Of a DNA stretch of 64,000 nucleotides, positions 52,151 through 61,668 are shown piece by piece (the first letter of the stretch is position 1; every line of letters begins with the position of its first letter). Origin of the DNA: Acidimicrobiales bacterium (GTDB lineage Bacteria; Actinomycetota; Acidimicrobiia; Acidimicrobiales; SZUA-35). The notes beneath the pieces are model-generated. The model ran no database searches, had not been told where the DNA came from, and was given only the letters and a program-made list of their open reading frames with translations. The translations under genes were made by a program, and so were the position numbers. The DNA lies in assembly GCA_020630065.1 (NCBI GenBank), contig JAHDCC010000001.1, positions 237,566 to 301,565 on the forward strand, read 5' to 3'.

Positions 52151-53773
52151 ATGCCCCAGAACGCCCCGATCCAAGATCCAACACCGGCTAACCCGGTGCC
52201 GATCAAGCTCACAACTAGTTTCACGTCCGAGTTATCAGCCGACAAGTCACAGTCCACGATGCCTCGACAAGTGGCCGGTGCGGCTTTTTCGCGGACAAAC
52301 CCCGCCACATTTAGCCAGCCGACATTAGTCAGCTGGAATGCAGATCTCGCGTCTCAACTAGGACTAGAAGAACTTACCAACGAACCAGCGTACGCGGCTA
52401 ACGTATTTTCGGGCCAACGGCTTCTCGAAGGTTCTGACCCATATGCGATGGCATATGGGGGACACCAGTTTGGGAACTGGGCTGGCCAGCTAGGCGACGG
52501 TCGGGCTATTGCTTTGGGTGATGTGACACAGGCAGACGGTACCTTGCGAACACTTCAACTAAAAGGTGCAGGCCCAACACCGTACTCTCGGAGAGCCGAT
52601 GGATTGGCTGTGTTGCGATCGAGTATCCGCGAATATCTCGCCAGCGAAGCAATGTTCCACCTTGGGGTACCAACCACACGGGCGCTCAGCCTCGTACTCA
52701 CCGGAGACCAAGTACTTCGCGACATGCTCTACGATGGCAACCCGGCTTTGGAACCTGGTGCGATCGTTTGTCGAACCGCGGAGTCGTTTATCCGGTTCGG
52801 AAACTTCGAACTACCTACGTCGCGAGGTGACATCGACCAGTTACGCGAACTAGCCGACTACACAATCCGGCACCACTTCGGGCACCTTTCCGATGCTCAA
52901 AACCCCACTGCCGAAACATATGTCGAATGGTTCGAGGAGATATGTCAGTCCACTGCCAAGCTGATGGTCGACTGGCTACGAGTCGGATTCGTCCATGGCG
53001 TTATGAACACAGACAACATGTCGATCCACGGAATCACTATCGACTACGGACCATATGGCTGGGTGGACGACTTTGACCCCGCATGGACGCCTAACACCAC
53101 CGACTCGACACATCGTAGATACCGTTTCGGCAATCAGGGAGCAGTCGGTCAATGGAACGTTCTACAACTAGCAAACGCCCTCGTGCCTCTGGTCGAAGAA
53201 ACAACAGCTCTAGAAAAAGCTGTTAACGACTACGTTCCGACGTTCAAATCGCTTCACCAAGCCATGATGGCCGACAAAATTGGTCTACAGTACAGCCCAG
53301 CCAGCGAAGACACCGACATCGTCGAAGAGCTACTTCAAATTCTGGCGTCAACGGAAACCGACATGACTATTTTCTATCGACGGCTGGCGACCATCGACGC
53401 CGACACGAAAGACCCGCTGAACGCTATAAGTGACGCATACTACGACCAAACAACGCTGGTGGGCGAGACACGAGAGCGAATCAATAATTGGATGCAAAGC
53501 TACCAGAAGCTGTTGCCAACCGTAGGATCCGATGCAGCCGCCCAGCGAACGACCCTGATGAACTCGGTGAACCCTTGTTACGTTCTACGAAACTATTTGG
53601 CTCAAGAGACGATCGACGCCGCTACCGAAGGCGACTTTTCCCGAATGGACCAACTGGCCAAGGTACTAGAGAATCCTTACGAACAACAGGCCGGAGCGGA
53701 AAAGTTTGCCGAAAAAAGACCTGATTGGGCGCGAAATCGGGCTGGGTGTTCGATGCTTTCTTGCAGCTCGTAG
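52151..53773 (+). CDS. selO: SelO/YdiU-family protein AMPylase
   Basis: Pseudokinase-fold enzyme that transfers AMP to protein hydroxyl groups, linked to redox stress. 540 residues with AYGGHQFGNWAGQLGDGRA, the Lys in LQLKGAGPTPYSR, the Glu-containing REYLASEAM, MNTDNMSIHG and IDYGPYGWVDDFDP, and the end RPDWARNRAGCSMLSCSS. The C-terminal cysteines match the redox-active end seen in bacterial SelO. About 30 extra N-terminal residues precede the family core. Confidence 0.92.
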   Translation: MPQNAPIQDPTPANPVPIKLTTSFTSELSADKSQSTMPRQVAGAAFSRTNPATFSQPTLVSWNADLASQLGLEELTNEPAYAANVFSGQRLLEGSDPYAMAYGGHQFGNWAGQLGDGRAIALGDVTQADGTLRTLQLKGAGPTPYSRRADGLAVLRSSIREYLASEAMFHLGVPTTRALSLVLTGDQVLRDMLYDGNPALEPGAIVCRTAESFIRFGNFELPTSRGDIDQLRELADYTIRHHFGHLSDAQNPTAETYVEWFEEICQSTAKLMVDWLRVGFVHGVMNTDNMSIHGITIDYGPYGWVDDFDPAWTPNTTDSTHRRYRFGNQGAVGQWNVLQLANALVPLVEETTALEKAVNDYVPTFKSLHQAMMADKIGLQYSPASEDTDIVEELLQILASTETDMTIFYRRLATIDADTKDPLNAISDAYYDQTTLVGETRERINNWMQSYQKLLPTVGSDAAAQRTTLMNSVNPCYVLRNYLAQETIDAATEGDFSRMDQLAKVLENPYEQQAGAEKFAEKRPDWARNRAGCSMLSCSS

Positions 53774-53888
53774 ACGACTATGTATCATCCGCGCCTCAGC
53801 GAGTCTTAATGTAGTACGATGTCGGGGCGTCTCTATGGACCTATAGTTGATAGGTGTCCGTTTCGGGTTTAGGTAGGAGTGACGGCGG

Positions 53889-56003
53889 ATGATTCGATCT
53901 GACTTTTCACTAAGTGGTTTCGTAAACTGCGTCGAGATAGACCGCGGCGGTTCGGCCATCATCTATAGAGCAGAACAACCAGAATTTGGTCGCACGGTTG
54001 CTATTAAGGTGTTATCTGCACTGCGCGACCCCGAAGCGATCGAACGGTTCAATACCGAGCGCATCACGATGGGCCAGCTTTCCCACGCACAAGGAATCGT
54101 CTCGGTCTATACCTCAGGGACGACTAACGAAGGCGACCCGTACCTGGTTTTGCCGTTCTATGAGGGAGGCTCGCTCCAGGATCAGCTAGACGGAAACGGC
54201 GCCCTGCGTTGGCGTCGGGCTACCCAACACATCATTCAAATATGTCGCTCAGTTGATTTCGCCCATTCCAAAGGGGTTTTTCACCGCGACATTAAGCCAG
54301 CCAACTTACTTGTCGCCGATGACGGTAACGTCCACATAGCAGACTTCGGAATTGCGTCGCTTGCGCTAAACGATCCTGGTCAACAGACGCTGTGTACACC
54401 TGCATACGCACCACCAGAAGTGCTTCGAGGTATCACTGAAGCTGACCCAATACCGATCGATATTTATGGGCTAGGCGCAACACTGTGGGCGCTGCTTAGC
54501 GGTGAGGCGCCGTTCATCACGCGTTTCACTAGTCAACAACCGAATCTTGAACGGTTCACCATGCGTTCATGGGCGACAACTCATCAGCTCGAAGGCTTCG
54601 CTGAACTGGTCGACAACGAAGTGGTTCCCGATTTACGAGAGTTCGTACCAGACCCAATATGCGCCACAGTCGAACAAGCCATGGAGAAAGACCCGGCACA
54701 ACGTTTTTCTTCCGCCCGAGCATTTGGAACCGCGCTACGACATGCCATTCGACTTTCCGCTGAACAGCTTGTCTTAAACCAGCCGACTGGGGCGACACTG
54801 CCGCTTCATAGAAACACGATGGAGCCAATCAATTCTCAGGCCAGTGGCCGTAGCCTCCCTCTTAATCTCACCGATGATGTAGCGACCGAAGTTTCAGAAC
54901 CCACCGAGCAGGTCCCGATCACATCGATCGGCTACGACAAAACACAGAAGTACAGTAAAACTCAGACAACATCGCGAGACGCTGAAGTCACCACCAGCGA
55001 GATTCGCCCAACACCACCTCCAGGAAGTCAACTTCCCGAAGATTCCAAACAACGTCGAATCGGATCATCGTTGCTTGGGTTAGCGGCGATAGTTGCGGTA
55101 GTCGTAATCGCAGGTGTTGCGTTGCTTTTTGCCGCGAACGCAGACGGGTCAGCTCCAGGCGGGATGGTTAACAACTATGTAGGCCTCCAGCTAAGTGAAG
55201 TTGAAATTGAGGCAACCCAAGCCGGTTGGCTCATCGAGACTTCCAGATCCCGGCAAGACGGAACCAAAGTTGATGAAGTACTTTCCCAAAGCGTTCCCGA
55301 AGGGACCGACCTCGATGGCAAACAAACATTGGGACTCGTGTTATCTGACGGCCCAGAATTGCGTACTGTTCCAAACGTCGTGGGCCTTGACCTAAACGAG
55401 GCACGCACCAAGATTCGCGACGCCAACCTCGAAGTGGGTGAAGTCAGTGAATCCATCGACGAGTCAGTACAGTTTGGCCGAGTCGCCATGCTGCTGTTCG
55501 AGGGGCAAGAAGTAGCGGCCGAATACGAGACAGGAACTAAGGTTGACATCGTGGTGAGCCTGGGGCCGGCGGAAGTAACTGTGCCGCTGCTTGAAACCGT
55601 CGAGTCAGCTGAACGAGTTTTTACCGATGATTTGGGCTTATCGTTCACCGTCGTTGAGGAGTTTTCCGACGATATCGAACTAGGTGGGGTTATTCGGACA
55701 GAACCCGCTGCTGGGGCCAAAGCGAAACCGGGGGATTCGGTCACCGTGTATATGTCAGCCGGCCCTAAAACACGTGAGATTCCTAACGTAATCGGACAGT
55801 CAGCTCAGGCAGCTCGAGAACTTCTTGAACAAGCCGGATTTGTCGTAGATAGTCAAGATAAAGGTCCGGGAAGATGCAGAATCAAACTTGCCGGGAACCC
55901 TAAGACCGAATGCGACAACTATGCAGCAAACCTCGTTTGGGCGTATGCGCCAACAGGCGAGGCCGATGTTGGAACTACCGTAGTGATTCTGGTCAAAGAA
56001 TAG
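53889..56003 (+). CDS. PASTA-domain serine/threonine kinase
   Basis: 704 residues: kinase domain (~10-280) with the Gly-rich loop, VAIK Lys40, HRDIKPAN with Asp134 and DFG Asp152; a Ser/Thr-rich linker; a transmembrane helix (~394-417); and four extracellular PASTA repeats (~425-704). PASTA kinases sense peptidoglycan precursors and control division. The last repeat holds an insertion with two Cys (GRCRIKLAGNPKTEC). AGGAG lies upstream. A natural substrate candidate is the FHA protein at 16075, as PknB-GarA in mycobacteria. Confidence 0.92.
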   Translation: MIRSDFSLSGFVNCVEIDRGGSAIIYRAEQPEFGRTVAIKVLSALRDPEAIERFNTERITMGQLSHAQGIVSVYTSGTTNEGDPYLVLPFYEGGSLQDQLDGNGALRWRRATQHIIQICRSVDFAHSKGVFHRDIKPANLLVADDGNVHIADFGIASLALNDPGQQTLCTPAYAPPEVLRGITEADPIPIDIYGLGATLWALLSGEAPFITRFTSQQPNLERFTMRSWATTHQLEGFAELVDNEVVPDLREFVPDPICATVEQAMEKDPAQRFSSARAFGTALRHAIRLSAEQLVLNQPTGATLPLHRNTMEPINSQASGRSLPLNLTDDVATEVSEPTEQVPITSIGYDKTQKYSKTQTTSRDAEVTTSEIRPTPPPGSQLPEDSKQRRIGSSLLGLAAIVAVVVIAGVALLFAANADGSAPGGMVNNYVGLQLSEVEIEATQAGWLIETSRSRQDGTKVDEVLSQSVPEGTDLDGKQTLGLVLSDGPELRTVPNVVGLDLNEARTKIRDANLEVGEVSESIDESVQFGRVAMLLFEGQEVAAEYETGTKVDIVVSLGPAEVTVPLLETVESAERVFTDDLGLSFTVVEEFSDDIELGGVIRTEPAAGAKAKPGDSVTVYMSAGPKTREIPNVIGQSAQAARELLEQAGFVVDSQDKGPGRCRIKLAGNPKTECDNYAANLVWAYAPTGEADVGTTVVILVKE

Positions 56004-56011
56004 CCTCAGCT

Positions 56012-56617
56012 CTAGCTGCGGAGAGTCTTGTTCGCCCACCAAATTCGTTGGATCGCAGTGATCCCAACCATTGCCGCGAATACCCACATCAGTTCCAACG
56101 CCCACGTTGGGAACAAACAAATCAACGCATAAACAATGATGGTTTCAGTGCCTTCGGCGATGCCTGGGGGAAAATCCAACGACCGCCCATCGGCGGTTGC
56201 CGCCGAATGACGTTGGCGAGCGACCAAGTCAGACCACGCAAGAAACGCAGCGCCCGAAACATAGTAGGTCATCAAAAGCACAACGGCCGCAAACCGAGTT
56301 TCCGGCAGGCGAAAGGCGACGGCGACAACAAAGCCGCTGTAGACCACAAAGTCGGCGATGATATCTGCGAAGCCGCCAAAACTGGTCGGCCCAATATTTC
56401 GGGCCGCCATTCCGTCTAAACCATCAAAGATCCTGTTCAAGCCCCAAAGACCTAATCCAAGCCACCAGCGGCCTAACGCAATCGACACGCAGGCTGACAC
56501 CCCAAACCCAAGACCGATTATGGTGAGAACCATCGGGCTAACTGAGCGCGTCCCCAACCAATCTGCGGCAGGTTCTAACGACTTAGCCGCAATTTTTCGG
56601 GAATAACTATCAAGCAT
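56012..56617 (-). CDS. CDP-alcohol phosphatidyltransferase family protein
   Basis: 201 residues with several hydrophobic helices and the DGLDGMAARNIGPTSFGG signature. The Asp and Gly residues match the family, but the spacer after AR is seven residues, not eight. The start at 56617 is chosen over 56686 because the upstream part is polar and overlaps the neighbour's coding end. It overlaps the VTT gene by 8 nt, so they are probably co-translated. The lipid headgroup is unknown. Confidence 0.78.
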   Translation of the reverse strand: MLDSYSRKIAAKSLEPAADWLGTRSVSPMVLTIIGLGFGVSACVSIALGRWWLGLGLWGLNRIFDGLDGMAARNIGPTSFGGFADIIADFVVYSGFVVAVAFRLPETRFAAVVLLMTYYVSGAAFLAWSDLVARQRHSAATADGRSLDFPPGIAEGTETIIVYALICLFPTWALELMWVFAAMVGITAIQRIWWANKTLRS

Positions 56618-57296
56618 CGCTAGAAGCGAGGCTTGACGAGCCTTGCTTTTTTTGCATTCGTTTTGCCCCGACGCTGCCGACAACAACCAGGGCGGCCAAG
56701 GCTACCAACGAGAGAACAAACCTAGGTCCGGTTGGTTCGCTGGCAGATGAGCCGATACTAACAAAAACGCCTACTCCGGGGATGATCCCGAGAAATGTGG
56801 CGATGGTGTAGCGCCGGCCGTCAACGGGGGTCAGTCCGGCTGCATAGTTGAGGATATTGAATGGAACGATAGGCAGAAGCCGTAATAGCAACACGGCGAC
56901 GAAACCGTTTTCCTCAATCCAGCCGTCTAAGGACTTGGTTTTGTTTCCAAGCAGAGCCTGCATCGAATCTTGGCCCACTCGACGAGACACGTAGAATGCG
57001 CCGACTGCGCCAAGAGTAGCTCCGAGTAATACCAGCCCGAATCCGGCGAAGAAGCCGAAAATGGCCCCGCCTGCAATCGAGCTGACAGCGCCGGGGGCCA
57101 TCAGCATCGTCAGTGCTGCGTACAAGAAAACGAAGGCGACCGCGCCCCAAAGGCTTCCCGAGATCGAATCGAACACTTCTCCGATCCTGTCAGGGCCGAC
57201 TAAAAGACCAACAACTAGTAGTCCTACGACGATCGATACCAAGATCGACAAACGAATAATTGCAACCTTGCGGCTCTGTCCATCAGATTCAGACAC
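56610..57296 (-). CDS. VTT-domain (TVP38/TMEM64-like) membrane protein
   Basis: 228 residues with about five hydrophobic segments and the VTT/DedA-like core: APGAVSSIAGGAIFGFFAGFG, YVSRRVGQDSM and LLRLLPIVPFNILNYAAGLT. Family members are candidate lipid scramblases or undecaprenyl-phosphate carriers. GTG start with AAGGAAA upstream. It is coupled to the phospholipid-synthase-like gene downstream, which suggests a shared membrane-lipid role. Confidence 0.85.
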   Translation of the reverse strand: MSESDGQSRKVAIIRLSILVSIVVGLLVVGLLVGPDRIGEVFDSISGSLWGAVAFVFLYAALTMLMAPGAVSSIAGGAIFGFFAGFGLVLLGATLGAVGAFYVSRRVGQDSMQALLGNKTKSLDGWIEENGFVAVLLLRLLPIVPFNILNYAAGLTPVDGRRYTIATFLGIIPGVGVFVSIGSSASEPTGPRFVLSLVALAALVVVGSVGAKRMQKKQGSSSLASSDA

Positions 57297-57389
57297 TGTA
57301 GTTTCCTTGTCATAGCGATTACCCAGTAACCAGCTATGACCCTACCTTGTTTCATTTGAGCCCAGAATCCAAAAATTTTCGGGGAGATA

Positions 57390-57408
57390 CCGCTGTTAGG
57401 TTCAGCGG
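57390..57408 (-). terminator. Hairpin directly after the AAA ATPase gene
   Basis: CCGCTG pairs with CAGCGG across a 7-nt loop immediately after the stop; on the minus strand a T-rich run follows at about 57370. It is a small stem but well placed as a terminator. Confidence 0.45.
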
Positions 57409-58791
57409 CTAGTTTGGCTTAAAGGCAGCAGAGTTGTCGACCTCGGCGTCATCGTCGGTCTCAATTTCGGCGGGCTGTTCAAAAGCGGGCTGTTCGAAAT
57501 CTGGTGCGTCAAAATAGATTGTGGAGTCTTCGCTTGTTGGTTCTGTGCCATCTCGTACGAAGTAGGTGGCGGCAACCCGATCTATGATCTCTGGCGTCAA
57601 AACCGGCTCTGACTGGTCATAGTCGAGAATACAACTCGCTATTTCGCAGAAATCGACCGCAATATAGGGGCGGAGCTCTCCGAGATACTTTCTGGAGATG
57701 GTCGCGATATAGGAAGCGGTTTCAGACGTAATTCTGATGCCAAGCCGATCGGCGGCTCGAGCCAGGCTCCAAGAGAATCCTTCTTCATCCATGGCTCCGA
57801 CAAAGATCTTGTTCTGCAGACGTCGTAAGAACGCGTCGTCGCCAAGGTCGGTAGGTTCTAGGTTAGTCGAAACAACCAATTTGAGTCTGAACGGTACCGT
57901 GAACTTTGTGCCACTTCGGCCTCGAAGATAGTCGACGCCTGTGCTGAGCGGAAGAATCCAACGGTTCAGTATCTGTTCTGGTTTGGCGGTTTGACGGCCA
58001 AAGTCGTCGACCACCAGCAGACCGTTGTTGGCCAGCATCTGCAACGGTGCAGTGTGTAGACCGCTTAGAGAATCGTGCTGTAGATCGAGCGAGTCCATTT
58101 GGAGTTCACCGCCAACGATGATGACCGGACGTTTACACACCACCCATCTTGGGTCAAGGCCTGGAGGTTGGACAGGATTTTCGTGGTGAAGCGCAGGGTC
58201 GAAAATCGAAATCAGTTGGCTGTCAACTTCGATAATGCGAGGAATAAGAATATCGTCATTGGCGAACCGGCCAAGTCGTTCCGCAAGAGATGTCTTGCCG
58301 GTTCCAGGTGGTCCATAGAGAAACATCGCGCCACGACTAAGAAACGCGGGGCCTAGCTGGTCGATCATCTCGTCGGAGACAACCAGGTCAGATAGGTGAG
58401 CTTTTATAGCTTCTCGGTCTAGGGAGACATCGACGGCTTGACTTTCTACCGCGAAACGGTAGTCCTCAAGAGGAACTGGAACTGGGACTACGTAACTGGC
58501 CGTTCGCATAGCCTCGTTTGTTCGACGTTCACCAGATTCAGTCAACGCAATTCTGTAGTCTCGTCCTTCGGCTCCCAGATACTCGAGCTGCTTCTTACCG
58601 CGCAGTGACTCGGCGATCTGTTGCCCAATGGTCTGTGAAACATGAATTCGTTTCGAAACCGCACCGATAGTGGATGTTTTCTCGACTGATAGACGGCGGG
58701 CGAATAGTTCTTCAACTAGCCCGCTAGGTACGCCAAGATCTTCGATCTTGACTGGGGTGTTGAAGTTGGGTCGTGTTTCTTCCGGCCTCAT
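57409..58791 (-). CDS. AAA ATPase with N-terminal winged-helix region
   Basis: 460 residues: an N-terminal winged-helix-like region (~15-90), then an AAA module with Walker A GPPGTGKTS, Walker B LLVVDDFGRQ, sensor STNLEPTDLGDDAFLRRL and a C-terminal helical lid, ending in an acidic tail. It resembles uncharacterised actinobacterial and Chloroflexi AAA proteins. The target is unknown. It is followed by PrsW on the same strand upstream at 38-nt spacing. Confidence 0.8.
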   Translation of the reverse strand: MRPEETRPNFNTPVKIEDLGVPSGLVEELFARRLSVEKTSTIGAVSKRIHVSQTIGQQIAESLRGKKQLEYLGAEGRDYRIALTESGERRTNEAMRTASYVVPVPVPLEDYRFAVESQAVDVSLDREAIKAHLSDLVVSDEMIDQLGPAFLSRGAMFLYGPPGTGKTSLAERLGRFANDDILIPRIIEVDSQLISIFDPALHHENPVQPPGLDPRWVVCKRPVIIVGGELQMDSLDLQHDSLSGLHTAPLQMLANNGLLVVDDFGRQTAKPEQILNRWILPLSTGVDYLRGRSGTKFTVPFRLKLVVSTNLEPTDLGDDAFLRRLQNKIFVGAMDEEGFSWSLARAADRLGIRITSETASYIATISRKYLGELRPYIAVDFCEIASCILDYDQSEPVLTPEIIDRVAATYFVRDGTEPTSEDSTIYFDAPDFEQPAFEQPAEIETDDDAEVDNSAAFKPN

Positions 58792-58829
58792 GATGAAGTT
58801 CTATCGGCGTCAAAAGATCGAAACTGAAC

Positions 58830-59990
58830 TCAAGCTCTATCTGGAATTTTTGCTGTGGTGAACGCACTCATACGTGCTGACTGGAGTTGGCTCGCCAGAA
58901 GCTCTTCTTGAGTTCGACTCACCTTACCTGGGCCGCCGTGAGCCAACGCCAACTTGCTAAGTGATGCGTGGAGCCGGTCAAAATTTCTCCGTTGCGGAGA
59001 TGAGAGTTGTCTGCGGGTAGCGAACCGTTTTCGCCAATCTCCAAATATTTCGACTTCTGGCTCTGATATTTGGTATCTGCTTGCCAAGATCGGTATTTGT
59101 TGGACAAATACCCGCTGTTGACGCCTTAAGATCAAAAACATGCCGCCCAGGACCGTCAGAAACAGCACTAGGTAAACAGGGTATGCGAACCAGACGAGAT
59201 TCTCCTCGCCGATCTCGATGGAATACGTTATGCCCCCATTCCATGACGCGTGGCCGACAACGGCTAACGGGTAACCCCAAAGAACATGGGCGAACGTCGA
59301 TTGCTGCCATCGCACCGACAAGCCAACGCCAAGTCCGATCCAGAACGTGAAAAGTGGATGAGCGAACGGGGAGAGTACCCCACGAAGGAAGAACGTGTAG
59401 AGGAGCGACCCGAAGTCGGGGGTGCTGGCAAAATATGTGATGTTTTCGACTACTGCGAAACCAAGCGCTACCAGTGTTGAGTAGGTGACGCCATCAACAA
59501 TTCCGTCGATCTCTTTCCGTCGTAGAGCCCAAATGACGGCTAGTCCTTTAGTTGCTTCCTCAACGATGGGTGCAGACGCTATTGTCGCAAGTTGTTCGCC
59601 CAGTATTATCGCAACAACGGTGTTGAAGAAACCAGAGATCAGAGTCGCTACCAGGGCTCCCCAAAGCAGGGCGTGTATCCGAGAAGACCAAGGTTGGGGG
59701 GCGACCAGATTCAAAACCCACAGCATGACAAAAAGTAGGACTAACGGCATAAGTGCCAAAAATCCTGCCACCGGGTTGAGGTAGATAAAGACCAAAATCA
59801 GTGGAATTGATAAAAACGCTGAAATCACAACCGGTAGACTCAACCAGTTTGGCAGTTTTGGTTCGCCGGTTTTGCGAAGGCTTACATTCGCGGTCCAAGC
59901 CGACCCATCCCACCAACGCCAGGCAAACGCCCCCCACGGATCCGAATACCATCCAGGGATCTGCTCAGTTTTAAAGTCTTGGGTGGTCAC
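58830..59990 (-). CDS. PrsW-family intramembrane protease with DUF2510 domain
   Basis: 386 residues. N-terminal DUF2510 segment (GWYSDPWGAFAWRWWDGSAWT, near residues 13-33), then about seven transmembrane helices with the PrsW motifs EEATKGLAV, FAHPLFTFWIGLGVG and VVGHASWNGG that bind zinc. A ~90-residue polar C-terminal tail follows. B. subtilis PrsW cuts an anti-sigma factor; the target here is unknown. GTG start. Confidence 0.87.
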   Translation of the reverse strand: MTTQDFKTEQIPGWYSDPWGAFAWRWWDGSAWTANVSLRKTGEPKLPNWLSLPVVISAFLSIPLILVFIYLNPVAGFLALMPLVLLFVMLWVLNLVAPQPWSSRIHALLWGALVATLISGFFNTVVAIILGEQLATIASAPIVEEATKGLAVIWALRRKEIDGIVDGVTYSTLVALGFAVVENITYFASTPDFGSLLYTFFLRGVLSPFAHPLFTFWIGLGVGLSVRWQQSTFAHVLWGYPLAVVGHASWNGGITYSIEIGEENLVWFAYPVYLVLFLTVLGGMFLILRRQQRVFVQQIPILASRYQISEPEVEIFGDWRKRFATRRQLSSPQRRNFDRLHASLSKLALAHGGPGKVSRTQEELLASQLQSARMSAFTTAKIPDRA

Positions 59991-60064
59991 ATACGCCTTC
60001 GATGGTTAGAACTTCATCCTAGGTTAGTCGACTGTGGCGACTCCGACGAGGCACCCGTAGCGCC

Positions 60065-60772
60065 CTATTCGACGGTCAGCTGAATCGTGTAAGGAGCCGA
60101 CACCGTTCCTTGTGCACTGTCACGGCTATATGCGTGGGCGGTAAGCGTATAGTTGCCCGGTTGTTGTAACCAGCGAGTCTTGCCGTTGAGCTCGTATGGT
60201 GGTTGGTCTTCAAGCCGTCGGGGAGTCCCGTCAACTGAAAACACTACGCTTTCGGTGATCGAGGTCGCGTACGCTTCGACCGACAATGAAGCGGTTGGGA
60301 ACTCGCTGCGTCGTATCACCGAACCGTTAGTTAACGTCATGAGCGCTCGGCCTGTTCTGGCGTCGATGAGTACGAGCTGAGTGATGCCAAGAGAAGGTTG
60401 CGGTTCCGTTTGTGGAACAGGTGGGGGACTGGTGGTAGTTGTGCTGGTCGCAGGCTTGCTGTTAGAAGACTTGGCCCGGTCTTGTGATGTTGTTGATGTT
60501 GTTGTCGACGTGTCGGAGTTGTTTGATGATTGGGCAGGCCCGATGGACTTGATATCTTCCGCAGCCACTACTTCTGGCCGGGCTCCAGCCCCGGATGATG
60601 TTGTTGTCGATTCCGAAATAGTTGTCGTTGTTCTACTCAACGACGTGTCGATTCGGTCATCCGGCGAGAGATACCCGTAGACGATCGCGGCGCCTACTAA
60701 CGAAAAGACCACAACGAAGCTAACTATTCGACCTATGAACGGCGCTGAGGATCTGTGCCAACTCAGATTCAT
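60065..60772 (-). CDS. Membrane-anchored protein with Thr/Ser linker and C-terminal Ig-like domain
   Basis: 235 residues: an N-terminal transmembrane helix (~15-35), a long Ser/Thr-rich linker (~42-120), and a C-terminal ~105-residue domain (ITQLVLIDARTGRALMTLTNG ... NYTLTAHAYSRDSAQG ... TIQLTV) resembling Ig-like modules in secreted glycan-related proteins. It should be exposed outside the cell on a flexible stalk. Function unknown. A 25-bp tandem repeat lies upstream. Confidence 0.68.
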   Translation of the reverse strand: MNLSWHRSSAPFIGRIVSFVVVFSLVGAAIVYGYLSPDDRIDTSLSRTTTTISESTTTSSGAGARPEVVAAEDIKSIGPAQSSNNSDTSTTTSTTSQDRAKSSNSKPATSTTTTSPPPVPQTEPQPSLGITQLVLIDARTGRALMTLTNGSVIRRSEFPTASLSVEAYATSITESVVFSVDGTPRRLEDQPPYELNGKTRWLQQPGNYTLTAHAYSRDSAQGTVSAPYTIQLTVE

Positions 60773-60823
60773 ATATCACCCAAGCATAGTAGAGACACCA
60801 TGCGACGACATGCATGTGGCGAT

Positions 60824-60873
60824 ACTTGTGTTAGGTGAACGTTACTACACTTGTGTTAGGTGAACGTTACTAC
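60824..60873. repeat. 25-bp perfect tandem repeat
   Basis: Two identical 25-bp units (60824-60848 and 60849-60873), each with a central AACGTT palindrome, in the 140-nt gap upstream of the minus-strand gene at 60065. Paired sites like this often bind a regulator; a recent slippage duplication is the alternative. Confidence 0.6.
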
Positions 60874-60912
60874 GCTGAACGAATTCCGCCGATGGTAATT
60901 CGGGCCGACTAC

Positions 60913-61068
60913 CTAGCCAGCGAAGACTTGGAGTAACACGACACCTAGAACGATTAGCACTATTCCGAAAATGGCCATCTTGATCAGCTTCTTAACCAAC
61001 CCAGCAACGATCACGAATGCTCCGGCGGCAGCGAGAGCGATGGGCCAGTTATCTATAATCCAATCCAT
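60913..61068 (-). CDS. Small membrane protein with two hydrophobic helices
   Basis: 51 residues from ATG 61068, starting MDWIIDNWPIAL and containing hydrophobic stretches at ~9-24 and ~31-49 around a short KKLIK loop. No family is recognised. The start is set by TACCCT 7 nt upstream; longer in-frame starts exist. Possibly a helper or membrane-tension protein, but nothing shows a function. Confidence 0.55.
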   Translation of the reverse strand: MDWIIDNWPIALAAAGAFVIVAGLVKKLIKMAIFGIVLIVLGVVLLQVFAG

Positions 61069-61075
61069 GGCTCTT

Positions 61076-61081
61076 AGGGTA
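61076..61081 (-). promoter_or_regulatory. Leaderless -10 element before the small membrane protein
   Basis: TACCCT on the minus strand lies 7 nt before ATG 61068. Confidence 0.45.
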
Positions 61082-61131
61082 AGCTTGCTTACCAAAAATC
61101 CGCGCCCTAGCTGGGGATATCTACCAGTGTT

Positions 61132-61563
61132 CTATGAATTTGCGGTCAAAACACGTTTGTCCTGCTGAATGCCGGTGATTCGGCACGACTCAATTGGGGT
61201 CGTGGTATCTTCCGGCACAACAACAAGTGCGGCCTGCCGTGCACTCGTGACGTCTTCAGCACGCACCAGCACGGACTGGGTTGTAGCGTCCGTTGCTCGA
61301 AGTTCGACCCGGAACGTAAATGTCTTTGGTGTTGGTTCTTCGACCGAATAGAGAACAACGAACGGTCCATCAGTAGTACGTTCGCAGGTAGCAACGCCAT
61401 TGCCTAACGGGCCGAATGGCACCGTGGTGGCTTGAGCTGTCGCTCCTCGACTCTCAGTATCTTCATCACCAAGACTGAGAAGACTAACCCCGACTATCAG
61501 CAACACGAACAACACCGTCAAGCCGATGACGATGGTTCGTTGATGATCGGCAGCTGTAGTCAT
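61132..61563 (-). CDS. Membrane-anchored protein of unknown function
   Basis: 143 residues from ATG 61563, which has GAGGAGAT just upstream. One N-terminal transmembrane helix (~12-32) is followed by a ~105-residue extracellular region with two Cys (in GVATCERTTDG and IESCRITG) that could form a disulfide. The family is not recognised. Confidence 0.62.
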   Translation of the reverse strand: MTTAADHQRTIVIGLTVLFVLLIVGVSLLSLGDEDTESRGATAQATTVPFGPLGNGVATCERTTDGPFVVLYSVEEPTPKTFTFRVELRATDATTQSVLVRAEDVTSARQAALVVVPEDTTTPIESCRITGIQQDKRVLTANS

Positions 61564-61656
61564 ATCTCCTCGCCCACACAGAGTTCTGTATGCCAAAGCT
61601 AGCACCTAAATGTAAGATTTGACTTGACGTATGTACTGATTAGTTGGCTGATGGGC

Positions 61657-61662
61657 TAATCT
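61657..61662 (+). promoter_or_regulatory. Leaderless -10 element before the TIR-like gene
   Basis: TAATCT lies 6 nt before ATG 61669. Confidence 0.5.
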
Positions 61663-61668
61663 GGCTGG

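Noticed and set aside
55175-55744. Minus-strand frame of 189 codons opposite the PASTA repeats.
   Set aside because: Ser/Thr-rich composition is expected from antisense of the Glu/Asp/Val-rich PASTA region.
60824-60873. Possible CRISPR array.
   Set aside because: The two copies abut with no spacer and there are no cas genes in the window.
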